Of a stretch of 64,000 nt of DNA, positions 23,494 through 34,690 are shown one piece after another. The stretch lies in assembly GCF_027744825.2 (NCBI RefSeq), contig NC_071339.1:26335501-26399500 (forward strand), given 5' to 3'. The notes below the pieces were generated by a model. The model did no database searches, was not told where the DNA came from, and worked only from the letters and a program-made list of their open reading frames with translations. A program made the translations under genes and the position numbers. The first letter of the stretch is position 1. Each line of letters opens with the position of its first letter. The stretch is from Synchiropus splendidus (Eukaryota; Chordata; Actinopteri; Syngnathiformes; Callionymidae).

Positions 23494-24571
23494 TCATTTG
23501 GCAGTTGCGGGCTAGGTGACCAGGTTCACCACAGCTCCAACATAGTCCTGGGGGGCCTAGCATTTTTGATGGCCTTGTCATGCCTCTTCCCCAAGTTCGA
23601 AATTGAGACTGTCTCATTTGTGTGGGTCGTCGCCCGAACGGCTGTTGTTGATAGGCATTTGCAACCGGTGGCTGATGGATGGGTGGCGCTGTTGGCTGTG
23701 TTGCTGGTGTTGGTGGCTGTGGCGGTGGTGTTGACCCAATGGTGGCACCTTGGTCCATCACGGCGGCTTGAATCTTTGTCTTCAATCTGCTCTGGAGATC
23801 TGTGAGCTGCAGTTGAGTGAGCTTTCTTTGTTGAGCCCTCTCTTGTTCATCTTGTCTTTGCTCATCTCTCCGGTGTCTCTCGATGGCGTGTACAACGTGG
23901 TCGCGGAATTCTCTGTGAGGCATGGATGTCAACCCCACGACGTCTTCCAGCTTGCTCTGTACTTGTTGTGGCAGGGCTTCGATGACGTAGGTGCGGAACA
24001 GAGTTGATAGCAGAGGACTGTTTTCGGCTTCCTCCTCTGTCTCTTGTTTCCATCTCTTCAGTTGCCTGCTTATGTACGCAGCTGGGTTCTCGTTCTCTCC
24101 AAGTGGTTCTCCTTTCAGTGCCTTTGGGTCAATCTTGGATGGGAATTCACCTCTCAACACTCTCCACAGCATTGGCCGGTACGGATTGAACTCGGTCCCG
24201 TCGGCCATCATGTCTAACATCCAGACATTTCCACTGTGACGTAGGAGGTTCTCCATCGCGCTTGCACCCAAACTCTTAGCCAACACTTCTCTGATGTTTC
24301 TTCTGTAGCGTTGTCCTTCCATATTGAACATGTTTATAATGTTGTGTTCATATTTTCTCTTTTCCTCACGTTTCTTGCTGTGATCTTTTGCTTTGTAGTC
24401 TTCGATCCTCACCTCCATGATTTCACACATATGTGGGTCGAATGTCCCTTCTTTTGGCCAGCTTTGGTTCAGCTTTCTTGTTCTTTTTTCCCATTTAGTT
24501 GACAGTTTTTGGATTTCTTTTGCCTGCTCAGGGTATTTGGCACTCACAATGACAACTGGTGTGACGCTCAT
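23306..24571 (-). CDS. gag: Retroviral Gag polyprotein, intact 421-aa frame
   Basis: Structural polyprotein that would build the particle. ATG at 24571 with A at minus 3 and an in-frame TAA at 24584-24586, so the start is well bounded. The N-terminal third is charged and lysine-rich (28-100). A capsid C-terminal-like region has a major-homology-type stretch at about 158-174 and a helical region to about 235. An arginine/glutamine-rich coiled-looking segment runs 230-265. A proline-rich linker at 281-302 contains PTAP at 293-296, the classical late-domain motif that recruits ESCRT-I. Nucleocapsid has one zinc knuckle, C344, C347, H352, C357 (CX2CX4HX4C), followed by a basic, glycine-rich tail. 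Residue 2 is Ser, not Gly, so N-myristoylation is not expected. It is somewhat short for a gamma-like Gag. No stops or frameshifts. Confidence 0.92.
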   Translation of the reverse strand: MSVTPVVIVSAKYPEQAKEIQKLSTKWEKRTRKLNQSWPKEGTFDPHMCEIMEVRIEDYKAKDHSKKREEKRKYEHNIINMFNMEGQRYRRNIREVLAKSLGASAMENLLRHSGNVWMLDMMADGTEFNPYRPMLWRVLRGEFPSKIDPKALKGEPLGENENPAAYISRQLKRWKQETEEEAENSPLLSTLFRTYVIEALPQQVQSKLEDVVGLTSMPHREFRDHVVHAIERHRRDEQRQDEQERAQQRKLTQLQLTDLQSRLKTKIQAAVMDQGATIGSTPPPQPPTPATQPTAPPIHQPPVANAYQQQPFGRRPTQMRQSQFRTWGRGMTRPSKMLGPPGLCWSCGEPGHLARNCQMTGPGMPVAQMQPIQQRGPANPWAGANYGESYRGGPAFKPNRRSWQRTNHSSEIGRQASSNVN

Positions 24572-25186
24572 TTTGATCTTGGGTTATCACCTGCAGTATT
24601 GATTGTGTTATTCTTCAGCTTAATGTTGTGTCGTAAATGTGTGTTTTTCTTACTGGGTATGGGTCTGAGTGCGCTGAAGATCAGGGTGTTGACGAAGCTG
24701 CACACACACAGCGACCGGAGTGGGGGGGGTTGAGTCCTCAACGGCGACTCAACACACAATTATTTGTATATCTTTTACGGTGGATGAGTGACTTTGCGAT
24801 CACCTCCTGTTTGTTCCACCTCTGTATTGGGAAACGAGCAGTGTTTATGGAGGAGAGGACAGTGCACACACACAATCTCAACTTCCAGATTCCAACTGCT
24901 TGGAAGTCAGGCCTAGTTGTACAAGCAGCCGGCTCATGTGGGGGTGGTACATAGCGGAGGCAGTGCGTTCCCTCCAGATGTCTGCAACAACTGCACAAAT
25001 CTAGTAGCGTCTGATCTTACTTTCAACCTTGAGCAAACTCAACTTTTGACGTTTTTGTACTATGCATCAAGACACCAATATGTTTCAACTGCTTATGGTT
25101 TCTGGATAGAAAACGAGAAAGAGAGTTCCAGTGCTTTGAGCCCGTTTTATATCACTTATGTTCCTTTCCTTCCCTTTCCTCCCTGC

Positions 25187-25213
25187 TTTTTTTTTTTTTT
25201 TTTTTTTTTTTTT
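25187..25213 (-). repeat. Homopolymer tract A27 (T27 on plus)
   Basis: Twenty-seven consecutive T on the plus strand, preceded by a CT-rich run, in the proviral leader. A slippage-prone simple repeat; the length may vary between copies or be affected by sequencing. Confidence 0.9.
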
Positions 25214-25299
25214 AACTCCTGTTTAAAACCTGCTATCTGTTCAAACCTTCTACTCTGTTGATTCTGTATTTCTCATCCCGTCGCACGTCAGCGCGCCTT

Positions 25300-25317
25300 C
25301 ACACACACACACACACA
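25300..25317. repeat. CA/TG dinucleotide microsatellite
   Basis: Nine CA units in the leader. Looser CA-rich sequence continues near 25530-25582. Confidence 0.85.
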
Positions 25318-26210
25318 TTGCTCTGTTCTTTGTCATGAAAACTGCATACAGTAAAAGTATAGTCTAAAAGGTAAACTTCGACACTTCAATCCACAACACC
25401 CAATGTCAATAATATCAATAACAATATCATCCACACATCATGGCCATACACATATACCCACACAGCTCTCTCCGTTCTGTGGCATGAGAGTTCTACGTAG
25501 TTGAGGTAGATAAACGTTTTAAACTTCACACCGGTACACACACTGTCACACACGTCATGACTACACACACATACACACACAGTTCGTCTGTCCTTATTTT
25601 AAGTGGAGGTCTCTGTCCTGCTCTTTATATGCAGCATTTGTTCATAGTAATAATAGCATCATTGATTATGAGCCCCTAGTGAGTGTGCTGTCATTTATTC
25701 AGGATCTCACGACCTGGTTTCACAATGACTGGACGTTTGTATTTTTCCACAACTTGTCACAGGTTGTCTCCACCAGATTCTCATCCGTCGTATTCTTTTA
25801 GAGATCTTGACGTGGAAGAGTGAAGATCTCTAAAGGAAACTAGAAAATATAAAATATTTTCGTATATACATTATAGGCCACGCCTAGCTTGTCGGTATGG
25901 AAGCCTTAAACGTTAATCAGCTAGCCCCTGAGAGCATCGGTCATGGCAACGAGTGGGTGTCCAGTTTTTATCAAAACCTGGAGGCCACGGGCTCATTTCG
26001 TCCCTTATCCAAATAGTCACACTCCCGCGTCGTTATTCACCGGAAAAACCAACCTCGGGCATCAAGGCCTGCGCAGTAAACAAACAATACACGTTTCTAA
26101 AACTTGTTGCAACTCACAAGCGCATCTCAATTTACAGCGCTTTCACAGAACACACAAGCACTTCTCGGTATGCAAGTGCTTCTCAGTATCAAATAGCCTT
26201 TTTGTTGATG

Positions 26211-26225
26211 TTTTTTTTTTTTTTT
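26211..26225. repeat. T15 homopolymer in leader
   Basis: Fifteen T on the plus strand, the third homopolymer tract in the internal region. No function is apparent. Confidence 0.8.
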
Positions 26226-26407
26226 GTGTACACATCGGTTTGGCACTACTTCTGTGGATTTCCGTCTCCCCACTCTCTGGTTCTTTCACCGTGAGGTCAA
26301 TTCTGCATCCAGCTCTCACCCAGCAGCACATTGAGGAAGAAAACGGTATCTTACCTCAGGGCGCCTTGTGCTGCGGGGATCGAGTCAGACGTTCCTCAAT
26401 CCTCGGT

Positions 26408-26425
26408 GCGAACGTTTGGGCGCCA
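26408..26425 (-). promoter_or_regulatory. Primer binding site, tRNA-Lys-like
   Basis: On the minus strand, four bases (TAAT) after the 5' LTR comes TGGCGCCCAAACGTTCGC. The first ten bases are those expected for the 3' end of lysine tRNA; after that the match to the Lys(CUU) tail is broken by what looks like one extra A and then further mismatches. Position and TGG start make it the PBS. The tRNA assignment is tentative. Confidence 0.75.
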
Positions 26426-26516
26426 ATTATGTGGTCCGGCCAGCGGGCTATACACTTCTCAGGGCGTCGAGTTGGGAGCGGAAGAAACCACAGAAGTAGT
26501 GGGATACAAGCTTTGT

Positions 26517-26522
26517 TTTATT
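26517..26522 (-). promoter_or_regulatory. Polyadenylation signal AATAAA in 5' LTR
   Basis: AATAAA on the minus strand, about 332 bases from the U3 edge of the LTR. If R starts upstream of it, this copy must be bypassed for full-length transcription, as in other retroviruses with the signal in R. Confidence 0.6.
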
Positions 26523-26789
26523 CCACATCAGCGTAACATCATCTCTTCGCTTGACATCGCTCAGTATCAAATTGTTCAAAGTACAGACACATTAAGTAGG
26601 GGCTGGATCAAGGGCGCTCCTTGGACCAGATACGTCGTCACAAACATGCATATTCACATTTGGCCTTCTGGCTGAATCACAAGAGCTTCTGGCAGCTCCA
26701 GACAAAACATACATTCCTGTCTCCACCCCAAGGTAGCCATCTCTGGCGTATTTGGAATACAGAGTGGGTAGATATCTGTTAAACATTCC

Positions 26790-26794
26790 ATTGG
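26790..26794 (-). promoter_or_regulatory. CCAAT-box candidate in U3
   Basis: ATTGG on plus reads CCAAT on the minus strand within ACCAATGG, about 60 bases into U3. A single short motif, so only a candidate. Confidence 0.35.
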
Positions 26795-26853
26795 TACTGA
26801 GAAACAAGTCATCCTTGTAACTCTAATGACACAGGTCAAATTATTCAACAACA

Positions 26854-26857
26854 ACGC
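26854..26857. repeat. Target site duplication ACGC, right
   Basis: ACGC follows the terminal CA of the 5' LTR and resumes the satellite as ACGCCAAACATAAAA. It pairs with 18478-18481. Confidence 0.9.
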
Positions 26858-29800
26858 CAAACATAAAAATGTTGATCACTTTGGGAACACACTTCAGACA
26901 GCTTAGATTTGATGTGCAACTACTAGAAAGACCATTTCTGCTATAGTGGGAGGTGAAAATGTGATGTTCTGAAGCTTCTCTGCAAAGTTATGGCACAATG
27001 CAGAAAACGCATTTTGAGCCTGAGATAAGGTCGATTCCCCAACGCCAAACGTAAAAATGTTGATCACTTTTGAAAAACACGTCAGACAGTTTAGATTTGA
27101 TGTGCAACTACTAAAAAGACCGTTTCTGCTATAGTGGGAGGTTAAAATGTCATCTTCGGAAGCTTTCATGCAAAGTTATGGCACAATGCAGACAACGCGT
27201 TTTCAGCCTGAGATAAGGTCGATTCCGGAACGCCAAACATAAAAATGTTGATAACTTTCGAAAAACACTTCAGACAGGTTAGATTTGATGTGCAACTACT
27301 AGAAAGACCCTTTCTGCTATAGTGGGAGGTGAAAATTTCATGTTCTGAAGCTTCTCTGCAAAGTTATGGCACAATGCAGAAAACACATTTTTAACATGAG
27401 CCCAGGTAGGTTCCGGAACGCCAAACATAAAAATGTTGATCACTTTGGGAACACACTTCAGACAGCTTAGATTTGATGTGCAACTACCAAAAAGACCCTT
27501 TCTGCTATAGTGGGAGGTGAACATTTCATGTTCTGAAGCTTCCCTGCAAAGTTATGGCACGATGCAGAAAACGTGTTTTCAGCCTGAGATAAGGTTGGTT
27601 CCGGAACGCGAAACATAAAAATGTTGATAACTTTGGAAAAACACATCAGACAGCTTAGATTTGATATGCAACTACTAGAAAGACCCTTTCTGCTATAGTC
27701 GGAGGTGAAAATGTCATGTTCTGAAGCTTCCCTGAGAAGTTATGGCACAAAGAAAGAAACACGATTTCAGCCTGAGACAAGGCAGGTTCGGGAATGCCAA
27801 ACATAAAAATGTTGATAACTTTGGAAAAACACTTCAGACAGCTTAGATTTGATGTGCAACTACTAGAAAGACCCTTTCTGCTATAGTGGGAGGTGAACAT
27901 TTCACATTCTGAAGCTTCTCTGCAAAGTTATGGCACAATGCGTAAAACGTGTTTTCAGCATGAGATCAGGTCGATTCCGGAAGGCCAAACATAAAAATGT
28001 TGATAACTTTGGGAAAACACATCAGACTGCTTAGATTTGATGTGCAACTACTAGAAAGACCCTTTCTGCGATAGTGGGAGGTGAAAATTTCATGTTCGGA
28101 AGCATCCATGCAAAGTTATGGCACAATGCAGAAAACACGTTTTCAGCCTGAGATAAGGTTGATTCCGGAACGCCAAACATAAGAATGTTGATAACTTTTG
28201 AAAAACACTTCAGACAGCTTAGATTTGATGTGCAACTACTCGAAAGACCCTTTCTGCTATAGAGGGAGGTGAAAATTTCATGTTCTGAAGCTTCCCTGCA
28301 AAGTTATGGCACAATGCGTAAAACGCGTTTTCAGCCTGAGATGAGGTTGATTTCAGAACCCCAAACATAAAAATGTTGATAACTCAGGAAAAACTCTACA
28401 GACAGCTTAGATTTGATGTGCAACTACTAGAAAGACCCTTTCTGCTATAGTGGGAGGTGAAAATTTCATGTTCTGAAGCTTCCCTGCAAAGTTATGGCAC
28501 AATGCAGAAAACGCGTTTTCAGCCTGAGATAAGGTCGATTCCGGAACGCCAAACATAAAAATATTGATAACTTTGGAAAAACACTTCAGACAGGTTAGAT
28601 TTGATGTGCAACTACTAGAAAGACCCTTTCTGCTATAGTGGGAGGTGAAAATTTCATGTTCTGAAGCTTCCCTGCAAAGTTATGGCACAATGCAGAAAAC
28701 GCGTTTTCAGCCTGAGATAAGGTGGGTTCCAGAACGCCAAACATAAAAATGTTGATAACTTTGGAAAAACACTTCAGACAGCTTAGATTTTATGTGCAAC
28801 TACTAGAAAGACCCTCTCTGCTATAGTGGGAGGCGAATATTTCATGTTCTGAAGCTTCCCTGCAAAGTTATGGCAGAATGCGTAAATCGTGTTTTCAGCC
28901 TGAGATAAGGTCGATTCCGGAACGCCAAACATAAAAGTGTTGATAACTTTGGAAAAATACTTCAAACAGCTTTGATTTGATGTGCACCTACTAGAAAGAC
29001 CCTTTCTGCTATAGTGGGAGGTGAAATTTTCATGTTCTATAGCTTCCCTGCAAAGTAATGGCACAATGCAGAAAACGCGTTTTCGGCCTGAGATAAGGTC
29101 GATTCAGGAACACCAAACATAAAAATGTTGAAAACTTTCGAAAAACACTTCAGACAGCTTAGATTTGATGTGCAACTACGAGAAGGACCCTTTCTGCTAT
29201 AGTGGGAGTTGAAAATATCATGCTCTGAAGCTTCCCTGCAAAGTTATGCCACAATGCAGGAAACGCGTTTTCAGCCTGAGATAAGGTCGATTCCGGAACG
29301 CCAAACATAAAAATATTGATAACTTTGGAAAAACACTTCAGACAGCTTAGATTTGATGTGCAACTACTAGAAAGACCCTTTCTGCTATAGTGGGAGTTGA
29401 AAATTTCATGTTCTGAAGCTTCACTGCAAAGTTATGCCACAATGCAGGAAACGCGTTTTCAGCCTAAGATAAGGTCGATTCCGGAACGCCAAACATAAAA
29501 ATATTGATAACTTTGGAAAAACACTTCAGACAGCTTAGATTTGATGTGCAACTACTAGAAAGACCCTTTCTGCTATAGTGGGAGGTGAAAATTTCATGTT
29601 CTGAAGCTTCCCTGCAAAGTTATGGCAAAATATGTAAAGCGCGTTTTCAGGCTGAGATGAGGTTGATTTCAGAACGCCAAACATAAAAATGTTGATAACT
29701 TTGGAAAAACACTTTCGACAGCTTAGATTTGATGTGCAACTACTAGAAAGACCCTTTCTGCTATAGTGGGAGGTTAAAATTTCATGTTCTGAAGCTTCCC

Positions 29801-32800
29801 TGCAAAGTTATGGCACAATGCGTAAAACGCTTTTTCAGCCTGAGATGAGGTTGATTTCAGAACGCTAAACATAAAAACGTTGAGAACTTTGGAAAAACAC
29901 TTCAGACAGCTAAGATTTGATGTGCAACTACTAGAAAGACCCTTTCTGCTATAGTGGGAGGTCAAAATTTCATGTTCTGGAGCTTACCTTCAAAGTTTTG
30001 GCACAATGCAGAAAACGCGTTTTCAGCCTGAGATAAGGTGGGTTCCAGAACGTCAAACAAAAAAATGTTGATAACTTTGGAAAAACACTTCAGACAGCTT
30101 ACATTTGATGTGCAACTACTAGAAAGACCCTTTCTGCTACAGTGGGAGGTGAAAATGTCATGTTCTGAAGCTTTCCTGCAAAGTTATGCCACAATGCAAG
30201 AAACGCGTTTTCAGCCTGAGATAAGGTCGATTCAGGAACGCCAAACATAAAAGTGTTGATAACTTTGGAAAAACACTTCACACAGCTTAGATTTGATATG
30301 CAACTACGAGAAAGACCCTTTCTGCTATAGTGGGAGGTGAAAATTTCATGTTCTGGAGCTTACCTACAAAGTTTTGGCACAATGCAGAAAACGCGTTTTC
30401 AGCCTGAGATAAGGTGGGTTCCAGAACGCCAAACATAAAAATGTTGATAACTTTGGAAAAACACTTCAGACAGCTTAGATTTGATGTGCAACTACTAGAA
30501 AGATCCTTTCTGTTACAGTGGGAGTTGAAAATTTCATGTTCTGAAGCTTCCCTGCAAAGTTATGCCACAATGCAAGAAATGCGTTTTCAGCCTGAGATAA
30601 GGTCGATTCCGGAACGCCAAACATAAAAATATTGATAACTTTGGAAAAACACTTCAGACAGCTTAGATTTGATGAGCAACCACTAGAAAGACCCTTTCAG
30701 CTATAGTGGGAGTAGAAAATTTCATGTTCTGAAGCTTTCCTGCAAAGTTATGGCACAATGCGTAAAACGCGTTTTCAGCCTGAGATAAGGTTGATTCCGG
30801 AACGCCAAACATAAGAATGTTGATAACTTTGGAAAAACACTTCAGACAGCTTAGATTTGATGTGCAACTACTAGAAAGACCCTTTCTGCTATATTGGGAG
30901 GTGAAAATTTCATATTCTGCAGCTTTCCTGCAAAGTGATGACGCCAAGCAGAAAACGCGTTTTCAGCCTGAGATAAGGTTGATTCCGGAACGCCAAACAT
31001 AAGAATGTTGATAACTTTGGAAAAACACTTCAGACAGGTTAGATTTGATGTGCAACTACGAGAAGGACCCTTTCTGCAAAAGTGGCAGGTTAAAATTTCA
31101 TGTTCTGAAGCTTCCCTCCAAAGTTATGGCACAATGCAGAAAACGCGTTTACAGCCTGAGAAAAGGTCGATTCCGGAATGCCAAACATAAAAATGTTGAT
31201 AACTCAGGAAAAACTCTACAGACAGCTTAGATTTGATATGCAACTACTAGAAATACCCTTTCTGCTGAAGTGGGAGGTGAAAATTTCATGTTCTGAAGCT
31301 TCCCTGCAAAGTTATTGCACAATGCAGACAACGCGTTTTCAGCCTGAGACAAGGTCGATTCTGGAACGCCAAACATAAAAATGTTGATAAATTTTGAAAA
31401 AACACTTCAGACAGCTTAGATTTGATGTGCAACTACTAGAAAGACCCTTTCTGCTATAGTGTTAGGTCAAAATTTCATGTTCTGAAGCTTCCCTGGAAAG
31501 TTATGGAACAATGCAGAAAACAATTTTTCATCCTGAGATAAGGTCGATTCTGTAACGCCAAACATAAAAATGTTGATAACTTTGGAAAAACACTTCAGAC
31601 AGCTTAGATTTGATGTGGAACTTCTAGAAAGACCCTTTGTGCTATAGTGGGAGGTGAACATTTCATGTTCTGAAGCTTCCCTGAGAAGTTATGGCACAAT
31701 GCAGAAAACGCGTTTTCAGCCTGAGATAAGGTCGATTTAGGAACGCCAAACATGAAAATGTTGATATCTATGGAAAAACAGTTCAGACAGCTTAGATTTG
31801 ATGTGCAACGACTAGAAAGACCCTTTCTGCTATAGTGGGAGGTGAACATTTCATGTTCTGAAGCTTCCCTGAGAATTATGGCACAATGCAGAAAACGCGT
31901 TTTCAGCGTGAGATAAGGTGGGTTCCGAAACGCCAAACGTAAAAATATTGATCACTTTGGAACAACACTTCAGACAGCTTAGATTTGATGTGCAACTACT
32001 AGAAAGACCCATTCTGCTGTAGTGGGAGGTGAAAATATCATGTTCTGAAGCTTCCCTGCAAAGTTATGGCACAATGCGTAAAACGCGTTTTCAGCCTGAG
32101 ATGAGGTTGATTTCAGAACGCCAAACATAAAAATGTTGATAACTCAGGAAAAACTCTACAGACAGCTTAGATTTGATGTGCAGCTACTAGAAATACCCTT
32201 TCTGCTATAGTGGGAGGAGAAAATTTAATGTTCTGAAGCTTCCCTGCAAAGTTATGGCAGAATGCGTAAATCGTGTTTTCAGCCTGAGATAAGGTCGATT
32301 CCGGAACGCCAAACATAAAAATGTTGATAACTTTGGAAAAACACTTCAGACAGCTTAGATTTGATGTGCAACTACTAGAAAGACGCATTCTGCTATAGTG
32401 GGAGGTAAAAATTTCATGTTCTGAAGCTTCCCTGCAAAGTTATGGCACAATGCAGAAAACGCGTTTTCAGCCTGAGATAAGGTCGATTCCGGAACGCCAA
32501 ACGTAAAAATGTTGATAACTTTGGAAAAACACTTCAGACAGCTTAGATTTGATGTGCAACTACGAGAAAGACCCTTTCTGCTACAGTGGGAGGTGAAAAT
32601 TTCATGTTCTGAAGCTTTCCTGCAAAGTTATGGCATAATGCGTAAAACGCGTTTTCAGCCTGAGATAAGGTTGATTGCGGAACGCCAAACATAAGAATGT
32701 TGATAACTTTAGAAAAACACTTCAGACAGCTTAGATTAGATATGCAACTACGAGAAAGACCCTTTCTGCTATAGTGGGAGGTGAAAATTTCATGTTCTGG

Positions 32801-33889
32801 AGCTTACCTACAAAGTTTTGGCACAATGCAGAAAACGCGTTTTCAGCCTGAGATAAGGTGGGTTCCAGAACGCCAAACATAAAAATGTTGATAACTTTGG
32901 AAAAACACTTCAGACAGCTTAGATTTGATGTGCAACTACTAGAAAGATCCTTTCTGTTACAGTGGGAGGTGAAAATTTAATGTTCTGAAGCTTCCCTGCA
33001 AAGTTGTGGGACAATGCAGAAAACGATTTTTCATCCAGTGATAAGGTCGATTCCGGAACGCCAAACGTAAAAATGTTGATAACTTTGGAAAAACACTTCA
33101 GACAGCTTAGATTTGATGTGCAACTACTAGAAAGACCCATTCTGCTGTATTGGGAGGTGAAAATATCATGTTCTGACGCTTCCCTGCAAAGTTATGGCAC
33201 AATGCGTAAAACGCGTTTTCAGCCTGAGATGAGGTTGATTTCAGAACGCCAAACATAAAAATGTTGATAACTCAGGAAAAACTCTACAGACAGCTTAGAT
33301 TTGATGTGCAGCTACTAGAAATACCCTTTCTGCTATAGTGGGAGGAGAAAATTTCATGTTCTGAAGCTTCCCTGCAAAGTTATGGCAGAATGCGTAAATC
33401 GTGTTTTCAGCCTGAGATAAGGTCGATTCCGGAACGCCAAACATAAAAATGTTGATAACTTTGGAAAAACACTTCAGACAGCTTAGATTTGATGTGCAAC
33501 TACTAGAAAGACGCATTCTGCTATAGTGGGAGGTAAAAATTTCATGTTCTGAAGCTTCCCTGCAAAGTTATGGCACAATGCACAAAAACGCGTTTTCAGC
33601 CTGAGATAAGGTCGATTCCGGAACGCCAAACGTAAAAATGTTGATAACTTTGGAAAAACACTTCAGACAGCTTAGATTTGATGTGCAACTACGAGAAAGA
33701 CCCTTTCTGCTACAGTGGGAGGTGAAAATTTCATGTTCTGAAGCTTTCCTGCAAAGTTATGGCACAACGCGTAAAACGCGTTTTCAGCCTGAGATAAGGT
33801 TGATTGCGGAACGCCAAACATAAGAATGTTGATAACTTTAGAAAAACACTTCAGACAGCTTAGATTTGATGTGCAACTACTAGAAAGAC

Positions 33890-34690
33890 CCTTTCTGCTA
33901 TAGTGGGAGGTTAAAATTTCATGTTCTGAAGCTTCCCTGAAAAGTGATGGCACAATGCACAAAAACGCTTTTCAGCCTGAGATAAGGTGGGTTTCGGAAC
34001 GCCAAACATAAAAGTGTTGATAACTTTCGAAAAACACTTCAGACAGCTTAGATTTGATGTGCACCTACTAGAAAGACCCTTTCTGCTATAGTGGGAGGTT
34101 AAAATTTCATGTTCTGAAGCTTCCCTGAAAAGTTATGGCACAATGCGTAAAAACGCTTTTCAGTCTGAGATAAGGTGGGTTTCGGAACGCCAAACATAAA
34201 AGTGTTGATAACTTTGGAAAAACACTTCAGACAGTTTAGATTTGATGTGCAACTACTAGAAAGACCCTTTCTGCTATAGTGGGAGGTTAAAATTTCATGT
34301 TCTGAAGCTTACCTGAAAAGTTATGGCACAATGCACAAAAACGCTTTTCAGCCTGAGATAAGGTGGGTTTCGGAACGCCAAACATAAAAGTGTTTCATAA
34401 CTTTTGAAAAACACTTCAGACAGCTTAGATTTGATGTGCAACTACTAGAAAGACCCTTTCTGCTATAGTGGGAGGTTAAAATTTCATGTTCTGAAGCTTC
34501 CCGGAAAAGTTATGGCACAATGCACAAAAACGCTTTTCAGCCTGAGATAAGGTGGGTTTCGGAACGCCAAACATAAAAGTGTTGATAACTTTCGAAAAAC
34601 ACTTCAGAGAGCTTAGATTTGATGTGCACCTACTAGAAAGACCCTTTCTGCTATAGTGGGAGGTTAAAATTTCATGTTCTGAAGCTTCCC
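33890..34690. repeat. Short type B block in C2
   Basis: About four monomers with the type B markers (CCCTGAAAAGT, CACAAAAACGC, GTTTCGGAACGCC). The order of minor variants, including TTTTCAGTCTGAG near 34163, follows the C1 block around 16.3-16.8 kb. One monomer has AGTGTTTCATAAC near 34389, an insertion not seen elsewhere. Confidence 0.85.

Larger units (their letters stand above)
24572..26407 (-). other. Long 5' leader between primer binding site and gag
   Basis: About 1.84 kb without a recognisable protein. It should hold the packaging signal and a splice donor, but neither can be fixed from sequence alone. It contains an A27 tract (25187-25213), a CA run (25300-25317) and a shorter T run (26211-26225). 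A 63-codon minus frame (24568-24759, no ATG at its edge needed) ends in an ATGA overlap with the gag start; it is low-complexity and probably chance. No reverse transcriptase sequence is hidden here: I looked for YXDD- and RNase H-like residues in the listed frames and found none. Confidence 0.75.
18482..26853 (-). mobile_element. Endogenous retrovirus, gamma-like (class I), RT/RNase H deleted
   Basis: A provirus of 8,372 bp with two 424-bp LTRs, TG...CA ends, a 4-bp target duplication, a primer binding site next to the 5' LTR and a polypurine tract next to the 3' LTR. Everything is on the minus strand. Gene order is gag, pol remnant (protease start plus integrase), env. Gag and Env frames are intact and full-looking. 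Pol has lost the C-terminal half of protease, all of reverse transcriptase and RNase H. The class I assignment rests on the CX6CC motif and the adjacent LQNR-type segment in Env TM, one CX2CX4HX4C knuckle in Gag and the 4-bp duplication. The LTRs differ at 5 of 424 positions (about 1.2%), so the insertion is fairly young. Not autonomous as it stands. Confidence 0.95.
26430..26853 (-). mobile_element. 5' LTR of the provirus
   Basis: 424 bp, TG...CA on the plus strand. It is the 5' LTR in the sense of transcription because the PBS and then gag follow it on the minus strand. The minus-strand U3 has a CCAAT box (plus ATTGG at 26790-26794); I see no strong TATA box. AATAAA is at 26517-26522. It matches the solo LTR at 35321-35744 at all variant positions except the one near the left edge (26448). 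Confidence 0.96.

Noticed and set aside
23419..23805. Plus-strand frame of 128 codons opposite gag
   Set aside because: Starts with TTG, is leucine/valine-rich, and is the antisense image of the proline/glutamine-rich part of Gag.
24568..24759. 63-codon minus frame overlapping the gag start by ATGA
   Set aside because: Low complexity, no recognisable domain, and eukaryotic mRNAs do not use translational coupling of this kind. Possibly a uORF, not supported.
24637..25261. Plus-strand frames over 100 codons in the leader
   Set aside because: Rich in homopolymer-derived Phe runs, no domain, opposite to the provirus.
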